Shown here piece after piece: positions 1-9,141 of a stretch of DNA of 64,000 nucleotides (positions within the stretch are counted from its first letter, which is position 1; each line of letters opens with the position of its first letter). The DNA is from Promethearchaeota archaeon (GTDB lineage Archaea; Asgardarchaeota; Lokiarchaeia; Sigyniarchaeales; SOKP01): positions 372,001 to 436,000 of the forward strand of contig JAHPZA010000009.1 in the NCBI GenBank assembly GCA_019058445.1. Reading direction: 5' to 3'. The notes beneath the pieces are model-generated. The model had not been told where the DNA came from and searched no databases. It saw only the letters and a program-made list of their open reading frames with translations. A program made the translations under genes and the position numbers.

Positions 1-2055
1 TTGGTTAGTTGGAGATAAGCTATTAGATAATGGCTGAAATGATTTTCTACCATCTGCCGAAGCTAAAGTAATTAGACCTTCTAGTACATGTATGCCCATA
101 GTATAGCATCCAGGATTAAATCGACCTCCTCTAATGGGTTTATGTTTCACTACTTCTTGACAATAGAGGTCCCATAATTCAACTGCCATAGCATCAACTT
201 CGTCTTGATCATTACCCCATTTTTGATATTTATTTAATAATTCCTTATGAAGTATATTTTGTCTTTTGAAGTTTGAATTTAAAATATTTACAAATTCGGG
301 AAGAGTAATTAATTTTTGCTCATAGACTAGTTTTTTTATATTATACATTGAGTTTACCAAACTTGCAAAACTGAAGGCCGTTATCGAAGAGAAATTATAT
401 TTTGCGCCACCCTGGGTATAATCTTTTCCTTTTTCTAAACATTCCTCTAGTGTTGCAGAGATAAATGACTGCTGACACCATTTCATAGCTTCATCGTCCA
501 TTAAATTAGCAATTTGTGCAGCTTTTTTAATATTAAACTGAAGCTGTTTTTTAAAAGCTTTATAAAAATCTTTATACGTTTTAAAGCTAGCAGGATCCCC
601 TGTTTGTAATCCATCAATCTGACTAGAAAAATGACTATAGCCATTATTGAGGGTCAATTCCAATACACCAGGTAAATTCAAAAACATATGTCCCGTAGCT
701 GCGAATGTATTTCCTTGAGAGGTGGGTTCGACACATCCAATAATGACATAATTACGCGCGTCATCTAACGAATATCCTGCTTTATGTAAAGCCGGAACGA
801 TAATTTCGTCATTATAAAAAGCGATTCCCGAGGTGGATTGAAAAACTTTTAAAGCTTCAAGAAAAAAGTTCTTAGGAGTACTTTTATGAATTCTAATGGA
901 AAGATCCGAGGTAAGGGATTTAAGATTTTTATAGGCTTCTAAGAACATATAAGAGAGTTCATTTGTAGTATCCTCCCCGTTCGTATCAATCCCAGAAATA
1001 GTAATAGTTTGCGTATTTAACCCTATTGCATTCGCTGCTGCAGTATAATTCGTAGGCAATAACGTACAATTCCATGTAAGTTTTAAGTTTAATTCCTCTA
1101 TAAGCTCTAACGCAAACTCTCTTGTTACTTTATTTTCTTTAACATCATTATAATAATAAGACCATAAGATTTGATCTAGTCTACCTAAAGCTAAAACACT
1201 CCTATAATAAATGATATTTGCAATATTCTGAGTGAACCATATATATTGAACTGCTTCATAGAATGATTTTGGTGAGCTTTTTGAGAGATTTTCCATACAC
1301 TCTGCGATTGAAATCAATTCGCTTCTTCTTTTTATGTCATTTTCCCTTTTAGCCATTTGATGAGCAAGTTCAGAATAGCGAAGCGCAAACTCTATTGCGG
1401 CATGATAATATATTTTGACTGCCTCATAAAATGCATTCTTCTCTTTATATTCAGGATCAGCTTTCTCTAATCTCTTTTGAAAATACTCAGTCTCTTTAAT
1501 TATACCAGGATATCCTAGTTTCAATAATTTTTCGTACCCCGCACATATATGCCCCTCATTCGTTCCAGTCATTACAGCTATATTTGGTGCAGACGCAGCA
1601 GTATTATCATCTCTTAATAAAATTTTCTCCTCTTGCATTCTATTGTATATTATATCACCATACAGGGATTTCCCTTCCCAATACGGAATAATTTGCATCA
1701 GACTTTCAATATCTTCATCTGAAATATGAAAAGGTTGTGGTTTACGTTCTCCTAATTTTCTCAAACTTTCTTTATCTGTAAAACCTCTAAAAGAATGCAG
1801 TTCAAAAGTCAATTTTTCACCAAGATTTTTACTTGTTTCATTTCCAACAAGTAATTCATCATCTCTAATGAAAATTGTCATATTTTTTAATGTATGGGCG
1901 ATAGCCTTGGCTTTTTTTATGATTTCTGGGTCCTCTTCATTACTTTTATAAATTTCAGTAAAAAATTTAAGCCGCTGCACGCATAAATCATAGGAGCTTG
2001 AGAGCAAATTCTCTTTTAATTTGATCGTCCTTTTATTTTTTGCATTAGAAGCCAA
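1..2055 (-). CDS. Glycyl radical enzyme (pyruvate formate-lyase / diol dehydratase type), C-terminus off the window
   Basis: This open frame runs off the left edge after 685 codons. It encodes the catalytic part of a PFL-like glycyl radical enzyme. The thiyl-radical loop reads GCVEP, with Cys441 and Glu443; this Cys-x-Glu pair is typical of the glycerol dehydratase / choline lyase branch rather than classical PFL. Near the edge the stretch SADGRKSFQPLSNSLSP matches the conserved block that precedes the glycyl loop in this family. The radical Gly itself, usually about 80 residues further on, lies outside. The start is a TTG with GAGG about 8 nt upstream; no earlier start fits, because an in-frame stop lies 24 nt upstream. 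The substrate cannot be told from what is visible. The radical SAM activase is not in the window. The 4Fe-4S gene at 2232-3023 is on the same strand 176 bp upstream. Confidence 0.88.
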   Translation of the reverse strand, partial: MASNAKNKRTIKLKENLLSSSYDLCVQRLKFFTEIYKSNEEDPEIIKKAKAIAHTLKNMTIFIRDDELLVGNETSKNLGEKLTFELHSFRGFTDKESLRKLGERKPQPFHISDEDIESLMQIIPYWEGKSLYGDIIYNRMQEEKILLRDDNTAASAPNIAVMTGTNEGHICAGYEKLLKLGYPGIIKETEYFQKRLEKADPEYKEKNAFYEAVKIYYHAAIEFALRYSELAHQMAKRENDIKRRSELISIAECMENLSKSSPKSFYEAVQYIWFTQNIANIIYYRSVLALGRLDQILWSYYYNDVKENKVTREFALELIEELNLKLTWNCTLLPTNYTAAANAIGLNTQTITISGIDTNGEDTTNELSYMFLEAYKNLKSLTSDLSIRIHKSTPKNFFLEALKVFQSTSGIAFYNDEIIVPALHKAGYSLDDARNYVIIGCVEPTSQGNTFAATGHMFLNLPGVLELTLNNGYSHFSSQIDGLQTGDPASFKTYKDFYKAFKKQLQFNIKKAAQIANLMDDEAMKWCQQSFISATLEECLEKGKDYTQGGAKYNFSSITAFSFASLVNSMYNIKKLVYEQKLITLPEFVNILNSNFKRQNILHKELLNKYQKWGNDQDEVDAMAVELWDLYCQEVVKHKPIRGGRFNPGCYTMGIHVLEGLITLASADGRKSFQPLSNSLSPTNQ

Positions 2056-2231
2056 TCTTAAATCCTCGTAAAATCTTCTCTAGGTATAATAATATTAAAG
2101 CTACATAAAAATTATCCTTTAATATTTAATAGCATTTCAAATTAAAAACTAAGATGACTTGTATTAAATTTGAATTTAAAAGAATAAAATAAATAATGAA
2201 AAATCGAATATAATTTTCAAATTCATGCTTA

Positions 2232-3023
2232 CTATAACCATTCTTCACGTAGTATATCGCCTTGTAAGCTAACAATAATATTTTTAATTGGGACTTTCCT
2301 TTTTGCTCTCGCAGCACCCTCTTTCGCGAGATATACTAATCCAGAACAGCATGGAACTTGCATAGTAAGAACTGTCAGTGTATTGATCTTCGCATCATCC
2401 ATCCACGATCGTATCTTTTCTATATACACTTCTTGCCCTTGATCTAATTTTGGGCAGGCAATAGCAAGTGATTTCCCTTTTAAATATTCGGGATGAAATC
2501 CTCCTAAGGAATATCCTACACAATCAGCAGCAAGTAATACATCCGCACCTTGGTAGTAAGGAGCTGTTGGAGAGATTAAATGCATTTGAATCGGCCACTG
2601 TCGTAATTGAGATTTGATTGATCCCTCTATTACTTGTTCATCTCCATCATCACATTCGGTAAAAGTCATAGTACGCGATCCTGGACATCCACATGCAATA
2701 TTACCAGACTCATCAGCTGCTAGATGTAGCTCCTTTTGTTGAGTAGATTTTTGATTCTCAAGATGTTCTTCCACAGCTTTTTCATCAAATTCTACAGCTT
2801 CACGCTCGATTATTCTTAGAGCACCAGCAGGGCATTCACCGAGGCATGCACCCAGCCCATCACAAAATACATCACTTATCACCTTAGCTTTACCGTCAAT
2901 TATCTCTAATGCTCCCTCTGCGCAAGTAATTACACAATTGCCACAACCCGTGCATAAATCCTCATCAATTTCAATTATTTTTCTATTAACCAATTTTTTT
3001 TGTTCAGCTACTGTCATTTTCAT
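2232..3023 (-). CDS. 4Fe-4S binding protein of anaerobes (ferredoxin domain plus Cys-rich C-terminal domain)
   Basis: The 263-residue protein starts with a ferredoxin-type domain: C24-x2-C27-x2-C30-x3-C34, then C54-x5-C60-x3-C64-P. It continues with conserved Cys patches CGCPGS, ACPKLD and VPCCSG. I recognise the layout from soluble iron-sulfur proteins of strict anaerobes often found beside redox or hybrid-cluster genes. Its electron partner is unknown. It is transcribed toward the glycyl radical enzyme, so co-expression or electron supply to that system is possible but only inferred. The second cluster motif has a five-residue first spacer and only three obvious Cys ligands, so it may bind a cluster with an outside ligand. 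Confidence 0.8.
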   Translation of the reverse strand: MKMTVAEQKKLVNRKIIEIDEDLCTGCGNCVITCAEGALEIIDGKAKVISDVFCDGLGACLGECPAGALRIIEREAVEFDEKAVEEHLENQKSTQQKELHLAADESGNIACGCPGSRTMTFTECDDGDEQVIEGSIKSQLRQWPIQMHLISPTAPYYQGADVLLAADCVGYSLGGFHPEYLKGKSLAIACPKLDQGQEVYIEKIRSWMDDAKINTLTVLTMQVPCCSGLVYLAKEGAARAKRKVPIKNIIVSLQGDILREEWL

Positions 3024-3145
3024 GATACTACTTTTTATTTCTTAATTAAAAAGTAAATCGATTTGCATATATCTTTACTTGCGAACATGTTCAAATTAAC
3101 AAATCATAATAAAAACCTTAAAATAAGAAGAAAAATCAATAAAAA

Positions 3146-4495
3146 ATGATGAAAGTTGTAATTATAGGAAATGGAGTAGCAGGTACTTTTACGGCTCAAC
3201 ATATTCGAAATCATGATGAAAATGTTGAGATTGAAATTTATTCACAAGAAAGTTATCCCTATTATACTCGAATAAAACTTCCAGAATTAATTAGTGAGCG
3301 GGTCAAGATTGATGATCTCATTGTTTTTAAAAAAGAATGGTATGAAAAGAAGAATATTAAAACTCATCTAAATAAAAATATTATTTCAATTGATCCCAAG
3401 CAAAAGCAAATATTTATAGAAGATGAGAATGAGCCTGTAGCTTATGATAAGCTCATTCTTGCTACAGGAAGCATGCCAAATATCCCACCTATTAAGAACG
3501 CAGTTGAAATGGTTGGCAAGGGAGTTTTTACCTTACGTAATATAGATAATGCTTTGGAGATTCGAAAATATATTAAAACTAATGAGATTAAGAAAGCTGT
3601 CATTATTGGTGGAGGTTTATTGGGATTAGAATTAGCAAGACAAATAAAAAATTGCGACTTAAATACAACGGTTGTAGAATTTTTTCCCAGGCTATTACCT
3701 CGCCAATTGGATGTGGGTTGTGGAGATATGCTGAAAGAAGATATAGAAAAAATGGGGATAAAAGTAGTGCTAGACGCAGCAACTGAAGAGATTGAAGTAA
3801 ACGGGACTATAAAAGGAATTAAAATAAAGGATGGAAGGAAAATTGAAGCAGACATCGTTTTAATTCAGGCAGGTGTAAGAAACACAATTGGTCTAGCAAA
3901 GAATGCAAATTTAGAGACTAATCGAGGGATTGTTGTCAATAAATACTTAGAAACTAGTGAAGAGGATATATATGCTGTTGGAGACTGCATAGAATACAAG
4001 AATCAAACTTGGGGGATTATTCCCGCTTGCCTAGAGCAATCTAAAATACTGGCAGCATCTGTTATAGGTAATCGAAATATCGAATATGAAGGTACGGTTC
4101 CAAAAAATACATTAAAGATCGTTGGAATAGATCTCACTTCTGTTGGAATATATGATCCTTCAGATAAAGATCTTGTTGGTGCAGGGTGGGATATTATGAA
4201 AAACATAGATAAAAAAGGAGGATGTTATAAAAAAATCGTGTTGAAAGATAACACTCTCAAGGGAGCAATCTTATTTGGAGAAAAAGAGGCAATTCCATAT
4301 GTTAATAAACACATTGAAAAACAGATAAACGAATCAGAGCTAAGAGAAGCTATTAATTTATATAAATGGATATGTGGAGGTTGTGGAGCAGAATATGATG
4401 ATGCTAAAATGGAGATATTATTCAAAGATTTACCTGAAGATTGGAAATGCCCTAATTGTAAAGGCCCCAAGTCAGGATTTAAGAAAAAAATATAA
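3146..4495 (+). CDS. NAD(P)H-dependent FAD oxidoreductase with C-terminal rubredoxin domain
   Basis: This 449-residue pyridine-nucleotide-disulfide-type flavoprotein has an N-terminal FAD Rossmann motif (GNGVAG, residues 8-13), an internal NAD(P) motif (GGGLLGLE, about 155-162) and the AVGDC motif near residue 282 that closes the FAD site. The last 45 residues are a rubredoxin domain with two CxxC knuckles (ICGGCG and KCPNCK) separated by the usual DLPEDW turn. The family includes NADH:rubredoxin oxidoreductases. Here donor and rubredoxin are joined, so electrons could pass within one chain from NAD(P)H to an acceptor such as a peroxide- or oxygen-reducing protein. It is divergent from the 4Fe-4S gene and followed closely by a free rubredoxin-like gene. 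Confidence 0.88.
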   Translation: MMKVVIIGNGVAGTFTAQHIRNHDENVEIEIYSQESYPYYTRIKLPELISERVKIDDLIVFKKEWYEKKNIKTHLNKNIISIDPKQKQIFIEDENEPVAYDKLILATGSMPNIPPIKNAVEMVGKGVFTLRNIDNALEIRKYIKTNEIKKAVIIGGGLLGLELARQIKNCDLNTTVVEFFPRLLPRQLDVGCGDMLKEDIEKMGIKVVLDAATEEIEVNGTIKGIKIKDGRKIEADIVLIQAGVRNTIGLAKNANLETNRGIVVNKYLETSEEDIYAVGDCIEYKNQTWGIIPACLEQSKILAASVIGNRNIEYEGTVPKNTLKIVGIDLTSVGIYDPSDKDLVGAGWDIMKNIDKKGGCYKKIVLKDNTLKGAILFGEKEAIPYVNKHIEKQINESELREAINLYKWICGGCGAEYDDAKMEILFKDLPEDWKCPNCKGPKSGFKKKI

Positions 4496-4533
4496 ATTTT
4501 AAAAAACACCATAGAAAAAATATTTGAAAAAGT

Positions 4534-4674
4534 ATGCCAACATATAGATGTAAACGATGTCAATTTCTCTATATTGATGAGAGAAGGGAAATTCCTTTTG
4601 AAGAACTCGATGAAAAGTTTAAATGCCCTAGGTGTCGGTGTTCAAAAAAAATGTTTGAATGTTTAGAAAGGTAG
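4534..4674 (+). CDS. Small rubredoxin-like protein (46 aa)
   Basis: A short frame encodes a 46-residue protein with Cys at 6, 9, 31 and 34. This is exactly the spacing of the rubredoxin at 12433-12570, and the segment PFEELDEKFKCPRC resembles the rubredoxin [13 protein letters not shown] turn. It lacks the usual CGY and GxxK glycine/lysine landmarks and has extra Cys36 and Cys43, so it is either a divergent rubredoxin or a zinc ribbon of the same fold. It sits 38 bp after the rubredoxin-fused flavoprotein and 32 bp before the ferric-reductase-like gene, so the three are probably one operon. Confidence 0.7.
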   Translation: MPTYRCKRCQFLYIDERREIPFEELDEKFKCPRCRCSKKMFECLER

Positions 4675-4706
4675 TAAATCTTTAAAAATTCAAATGTGGT
4701 GAGATA

Positions 4707-6029
4707 ATGAAGAACTCCATTAAGAAAATGATTTTATTATTAATTTATTTTTCCAGTCCATTAGCTGTTATTCTCTTATTCTATATTTTAAATCCCTCAG
4801 TATTATCTCAACGTCCATTAAGACAGCTAGCAAATATCCTAGGTCTTACAGCTTATATCATTCTTATTTATGAGTTTGTGTTAACCTCCAGATTAAAGGT
4901 AATTGATAGGATTTTTGGAATGGATCGGATTATTTTATTTCACATAATTATGTCCGCTATTGCAATACAGTTAGCAGTTGTGCATGGGCTTATCATGTTT
5001 TATATAAGTGAAACAACTATCATTCTGATTGGATCGGGAATTAATCTCTTAGCACAATTTATTATTTTGATGGCAGTAGGCGCAATTTTTTTACATGGGT
5101 CTGGAAAGAAAATAAAAAAACTAGATTATAACGTAGCAAAGACAATACACAATTTAACAATTATTACAACATCTTTTTTATTTCTACATGCATTAGGTAC
5201 TAATCTTAATTATCCATCTCCAATTATACTTATTATATATACTCTTTTTTATTTATTGGCATTAGGATCTTGGCTAAATCTTAAAGTAATTCGAATAAGA
5301 AAAGTGAAAAACAATCCTTATGAAATTATTCAGGTAAAAAATGAGGCAGGTTCTTACTGGACATTAACATTAAAACCGAAGAATGCAGAAATTCTAGATT
5401 ATTCACCAGGACAATATGGCTATCTCTCCATAAAATCTCAAGAAGTATCAAAAGAATTTCATCCATTTTCATTTGCATCAAGTCCCGTAAAAAATGACTC
5501 TATTAGCTTTACGATAAAAGAATTAGGGGATTATACTAATCAAATTGGAACAGTTAAAATTGGAGAAACTGCTTATATTGAGGGACCTTATGGAATTTTT
5601 AATGCCCTTAAATCTAAAGCGAATCACCTAGTTTTAATTGCTGGAGGATCGGGTATTACACCCTTTCTTAGCCTGCTCCGTTATATGAAAGACACTAAGA
5701 ACACTAGAAAAGTAACTCTAATTTGGGGTGTAAAATTTCCTTATGAATTATTTCTGAATGATGAGTTTGAAGAAATGAAAAGGATAAATCCAAATTTAGC
5801 TATAATTCCGGTAATTTCTGATGATGAGAGTTGGGAAGGTGAATCTGGATTTATTGATCGCGAAAAACTAGAGCGTTTAGCTCCTTGTGTTGATCCTGGA
5901 AAAGAAATCCAAAAAAATGATTATTATATTTGCGGACCCCCAGCTATGGTAAAAAATGTACGACCTGCATTGAAATCATTGGGTGTAAATAAAAGTAAAT
6001 ACCTTCACACTGAAAAATTTTATCGTTAA
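4707..6029 (+). CDS. Ferric reductase / NADPH oxidase-like membrane flavocytochrome
   Basis: This 440-residue protein has an N-terminal six-helix ferric-reductase domain with two His pairs spaced for haem binding across the membrane (H79/H93 and H148/H161). A cytosolic ferredoxin-reductase module follows: FAD motif HPFSFASSP (252-260), GPYG near 293, NAD(P) motif GGSGITP (313-319), and CGPPAMV near 407. It should move electrons from a cytosolic nicotinamide donor through FAD and two haems to an acceptor outside the membrane, such as a ferric chelate or oxygen. A preceding operon with rubredoxin-type carriers fits a respiratory or detoxifying electron route. The actual acceptor cannot be read from sequence. 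Confidence 0.85.
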   Translation: MKNSIKKMILLLIYFSSPLAVILLFYILNPSVLSQRPLRQLANILGLTAYIILIYEFVLTSRLKVIDRIFGMDRIILFHIIMSAIAIQLAVVHGLIMFYISETTIILIGSGINLLAQFIILMAVGAIFLHGSGKKIKKLDYNVAKTIHNLTIITTSFLFLHALGTNLNYPSPIILIIYTLFYLLALGSWLNLKVIRIRKVKNNPYEIIQVKNEAGSYWTLTLKPKNAEILDYSPGQYGYLSIKSQEVSKEFHPFSFASSPVKNDSISFTIKELGDYTNQIGTVKIGETAYIEGPYGIFNALKSKANHLVLIAGGSGITPFLSLLRYMKDTKNTRKVTLIWGVKFPYELFLNDEFEEMKRINPNLAIIPVISDDESWEGESGFIDREKLERLAPCVDPGKEIQKNDYYICGPPAMVKNVRPALKSLGVNKSKYLHTEKFYR

Positions 6030-6208
6030 TGATTATTATCCGATTTTTAACTTTTTCAGAATATATTCTTAAATGTTTGAATTTAAAATTCAAATTTTAA
6101 AAATATATTTTTGCTACCTTCAAATTATTAAAGAAAAGCATTTATAGTTCTTGGTACACATTTATTTAACTCTTCAATGAGAGGAAAAAATAAGGTTTTG
6201 AATGTTTT

Positions 6209-6805
6209 ATGGAAAATACGCTAAAGCTTGAAATAATTGCTCAAGAAAATTTGATTGTCGCAAAAAGAGAAAAAATAATTGCATCTGAATTAAAACAATT
6301 AGCTAAAAATCTCTTGAAAAAAGCAAAAACACGTGAAAAATTTGTAAATAGAGAAATTAATTTAGCAAAAATAAGAAAGGAATTTATCAAAGAAAATGAG
6401 AAATTATTAGAAAATAAAATTAAATCTAAAGATATATTAGAGATTTCTGAGGAAGAATTAAAAAAAGATAGGGATTTTATAGAGCATCATGAAAAAGTCG
6501 CTGAAGATCAACTCGAAATGGCAAAAAAACATAAATCAATTGCAGAAATCGAAGAAAAATTGGCCAAAAACAAAATTGAATTAGCAAATATTAAAATTCA
6601 TGCCTCAAATATCCGATTAAAGTTATCAAAATTACAACTTAAATATTTAAAAACGATTGAGAGAAGCGGCTCGCAATCAAAAGCAATGTTAATTAAAGGG
6701 TTGTTTAAGCAAGAACAAGAAAATTTGAATCAATACTTAAGCGAAATAAGGGAAAAAGAGGAGGAAATAAAATTACTGCAAGCGAATATAACAAATTTAA
6801 AATAA
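6209..6805 (+). CDS. Coiled-coil protein of unknown function
   Basis: The 198 residues are almost wholly helical and rich in Lys, Glu, Leu, Ile and Ala, with regular hydrophobic spacing and no Pro, Cys or membrane segment that would break the coil. No catalytic motif is seen. It could be a structural or adaptor protein. It stands alone between the ferric-reductase-like gene (180 bp gap) and a convergent small gene. Such composition is common in AT-rich Asgard DNA, so homology searches must be corrected for bias. Confidence 0.6.
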   Translation: MENTLKLEIIAQENLIVAKREKIIASELKQLAKNLLKKAKTREKFVNREINLAKIRKEFIKENEKLLENKIKSKDILEISEEELKKDRDFIEHHEKVAEDQLEMAKKHKSIAEIEEKLAKNKIELANIKIHASNIRLKLSKLQLKYLKTIERSGSQSKAMLIKGLFKQEQENLNQYLSEIREKEEEIKLLQANITNLK

Positions 6806-6871
6806 TATTTATCCTCCTATATTTTAGTAAAACTTAAAACTCAAGTTTAAATTATTTATGCTCAATATACT

Positions 6872-7288
6872 CTATTCTTCTTTTAACTTTTTAAGAATAT
6901 ATTCCAAAATAGTAATCACTCGTTCTTTATATGAAATTTGCTCTGGATAATCATAACTAAATGATTTCCAATGAGGTCGCTTATGACCTATTTTAAATTT
7001 CACACCTTTCATAGTAGTCCAGTAAGAATTAGGATTAATCTTGGTAGCTATTTGATCGGCAATAATATACCAATGATACTTAGTTTGGATATTAGCTCCT
7101 GAATTGAGTGGTGCGGGATTGACTCGGGTTTTGACGCTATTAAAATTAAAACTCCATCTATCAGGTGCTTTTTTAGTTTCATGCCATTTCCCATCTTTAT
7201 AATTCCAAAAGTGAGAATGACCAATCTCCATACCTGTATATTTTTTGTACTTGTAAGATTTAAGTGTGTTGTACGTCGTTAAAATCAC
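6872..7288 (-). CDS. Hypothetical protein, 138 aa, Trp/Tyr/His-rich
   Basis: I do not recognise this protein. It is basic and aromatic-rich, with repeated W, Y and H residues (for example HSHFWNYKDGKWHE and KRPHWKSFSYDYPEQ), no signal peptide and no membrane segment. A short helical tail ends in KKLKEE. An internal Met at residue 20 (MEIGHSHFW) is an alternative start and would remove a lysine-rich lead. It is convergent with the coiled-coil gene and has no operon partner. Confidence 0.45.
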   Translation of the reverse strand: MILTTYNTLKSYKYKKYTGMEIGHSHFWNYKDGKWHETKKAPDRWSFNFNSVKTRVNPAPLNSGANIQTKYHWYIIADQIATKINPNSYWTTMKGVKFKIGHKRPHWKSFSYDYPEQISYKERVITILEYILKKLKEE

Positions 7289-7411
7289 TTAATTACAAAA
7301 TTAACTTAGTACAGTAGTACACATTTTCATATAAATAATAAGACACCTGCAATTTTTCAATAATATTCATAAAAAATCCAACTTCTAAAAATTAAGAGAG
7401 AATTGAAATGA

Positions 7412-9007
7412 TTAATTTCTTTTATAGACAGATTTGCCTCTTACAATTGTCTCAAGAACTTGAATATTTTTTATCTGGGCTTTCGGGACTTCGAGTGGAT
7501 TTTTATCTAATATAACAAAATCTGCTAATTTTCCAACCTCGATGCTCCCTTTTACATCTTCTTCAAAGGCGGCATATGCTCCATTTATTGTGTATGTTTT
7601 TAAAGCCTCTTCAATAGAAATACATTGTTCTGGCACTAATCCATTTCGAGTAACTAAAGCATGTATCCCTAAAATAACATCCGGTACTTCAACCGGGCAA
7701 TCTGAACCTGATGCTATGACCACCCCGGCATCTATAAGTGATTTATAGGGGTAGGTATATTTACATCGGTCCTTCCCAATACGTTTTTCCAACCAAGTAT
7801 ATTCTGAATTAATAAATGATGGTTGACAAGACGCGATCAAACCCAGTTCTTTCATATCACGAATAACATCAGCGGTTAACATAGATGCATGCTCAACTCT
7901 ATGACGATGGTCTTCTCGGGGATTTTCTTTTAAGAGTCTTTTATATAAATCAACCACTATTCTATTACCCTTATCTCCTATTGTATGAACACCTATTTGA
8001 AATCCACGATTATGAGCATCTTTCATTAAATTGTATAATTTTTCAGTATCAACCACACAAAAACCACACATATCGGGAGCGTCCGAAAAAGGTTCAAACA
8101 TGCATGCTGTTTTTGCTCCAAAAGTGCCATCTGCAAACGTTTTAAAACCCCCAATTTTAAATTTACTGTATTTATGTCCCTCATCTAAGGGAGGCTTTTT
8201 TACTTTTACGATATTATTGATATCCTCTGTGGTTACTAAACAATACCAATTCTGAAGTACTTTTGGAATAATTGATTTCATAATTGAGAACTCAACACCC
8301 CGACCTCTATCATATTCGACTAGACCGCAAATTGAGGTAATCCCCTTTTCAGCTAATATTTTAAATGCTTTTTCTGCGCCATCCATAATTTCGGATGGGT
8401 TTGGAAACGACATTTTAGAATATAAGAGATTTAGAGCTTCTTCGGAAATAATTCCAGTTATTTCTCCCTTTTCATTTTTTCTTATTTCTCCACCCTCAGG
8501 AACTTCTGTTTCAGCTGTTATTCCAGCAATCTCTAATGCTTTAGTATTTGCAACCCCAATATGCCCATCATATCTTACAAGAAAAACCGGATTTTCAGAA
8601 CAAATCTCATCTAGTTGCCATCTTGTTGGTAATGTTCTTTCTTCAGGATTAGTGAAATATTCTTCATTTAGACGTAACCCAATTATCCATTCAGATGAGT
8701 TTTTTTGAGGAGCAGTCTCTCTTATGAGAATGTGAAGATCTTTCATACTTTTAACATTAGTAAGATCAAGATTCACTAGGAAAAATATGAACATTATTGG
8801 ATGCATGTGTGAATCAATAAACCCCGGAAGTAATGTAAATCCATCCAAATTAATTAATTCAAATCCATCTCCCATTTTTTGTTTAATCTCAGTAAATTTT
8901 CCCACAGCAACAATTTTTTCTCCTTCAGTTGCTACTGCTTCTACAGAAGGTTGGTCCTCATTTAAAGTTAATATGGCTCCCCCATAATAAATCCTTTTTT
9001 CATTCAA
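7412..9007 (-). CDS. Metal-dependent amidohydrolase, YtcJ-like family (paralogue 2)
   Basis: The 531-residue protein is a TIM-barrel amidohydrolase of the amidohydrolase-3 / YtcJ group. Visible metal ligands are H67 and H69 in GFIDSHMHP, later histidines in GVHTIGDKGN and HRVEHASM, and the catalytic Asp in ASGSDCPVE. A small beta domain formed by both termini (start IYYGGAILTLN, end GKLADFVILDKNPL) completes the fold. Family members hydrolyse C-N bonds in cyclic or acyl amides; the substrate is unknown. It is the last gene of a permease-hydrolase-hydrolase run on the minus strand, 134 bp after its paralogue. Confidence 0.9.
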   Translation of the reverse strand: MNEKRIYYGGAILTLNEDQPSVEAVATEGEKIVAVGKFTEIKQKMGDGFELINLDGFTLLPGFIDSHMHPIMFIFFLVNLDLTNVKSMKDLHILIRETAPQKNSSEWIIGLRLNEEYFTNPEERTLPTRWQLDEICSENPVFLVRYDGHIGVANTKALEIAGITAETEVPEGGEIRKNEKGEITGIISEEALNLLYSKMSFPNPSEIMDGAEKAFKILAEKGITSICGLVEYDRGRGVEFSIMKSIIPKVLQNWYCLVTTEDINNIVKVKKPPLDEGHKYSKFKIGGFKTFADGTFGAKTACMFEPFSDAPDMCGFCVVDTEKLYNLMKDAHNRGFQIGVHTIGDKGNRIVVDLYKRLLKENPREDHRHRVEHASMLTADVIRDMKELGLIASCQPSFINSEYTWLEKRIGKDRCKYTYPYKSLIDAGVVIASGSDCPVEVPDVILGIHALVTRNGLVPEQCISIEEALKTYTINGAYAAFEEDVKGSIEVGKLADFVILDKNPLEVPKAQIKNIQVLETIVRGKSVYKRN

Positions 9008-9141
9008 TTTTAAGATCCCCTATTAAAAATAATCTTTAGTTTTAGTTTTTGAAATGTAATATCAAATATAAAATATTTAACAAGAGTTTAGCTTTAAAAA
9101 ATGGAGGAGAAATTTTGAATTATGAGAATATTACGACTTTT

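Noticed and set aside
2126..2317. 63-codon minus-strand frame
   Set aside because: It overlaps the end of the 4Fe-4S protein gene in another frame; low-complexity hydrophobic translation.
4225..4563. 112-codon minus-strand frame over the rubredoxin fusion
   Set aside because: It is antisense to a conserved rubredoxin domain; no support of its own.
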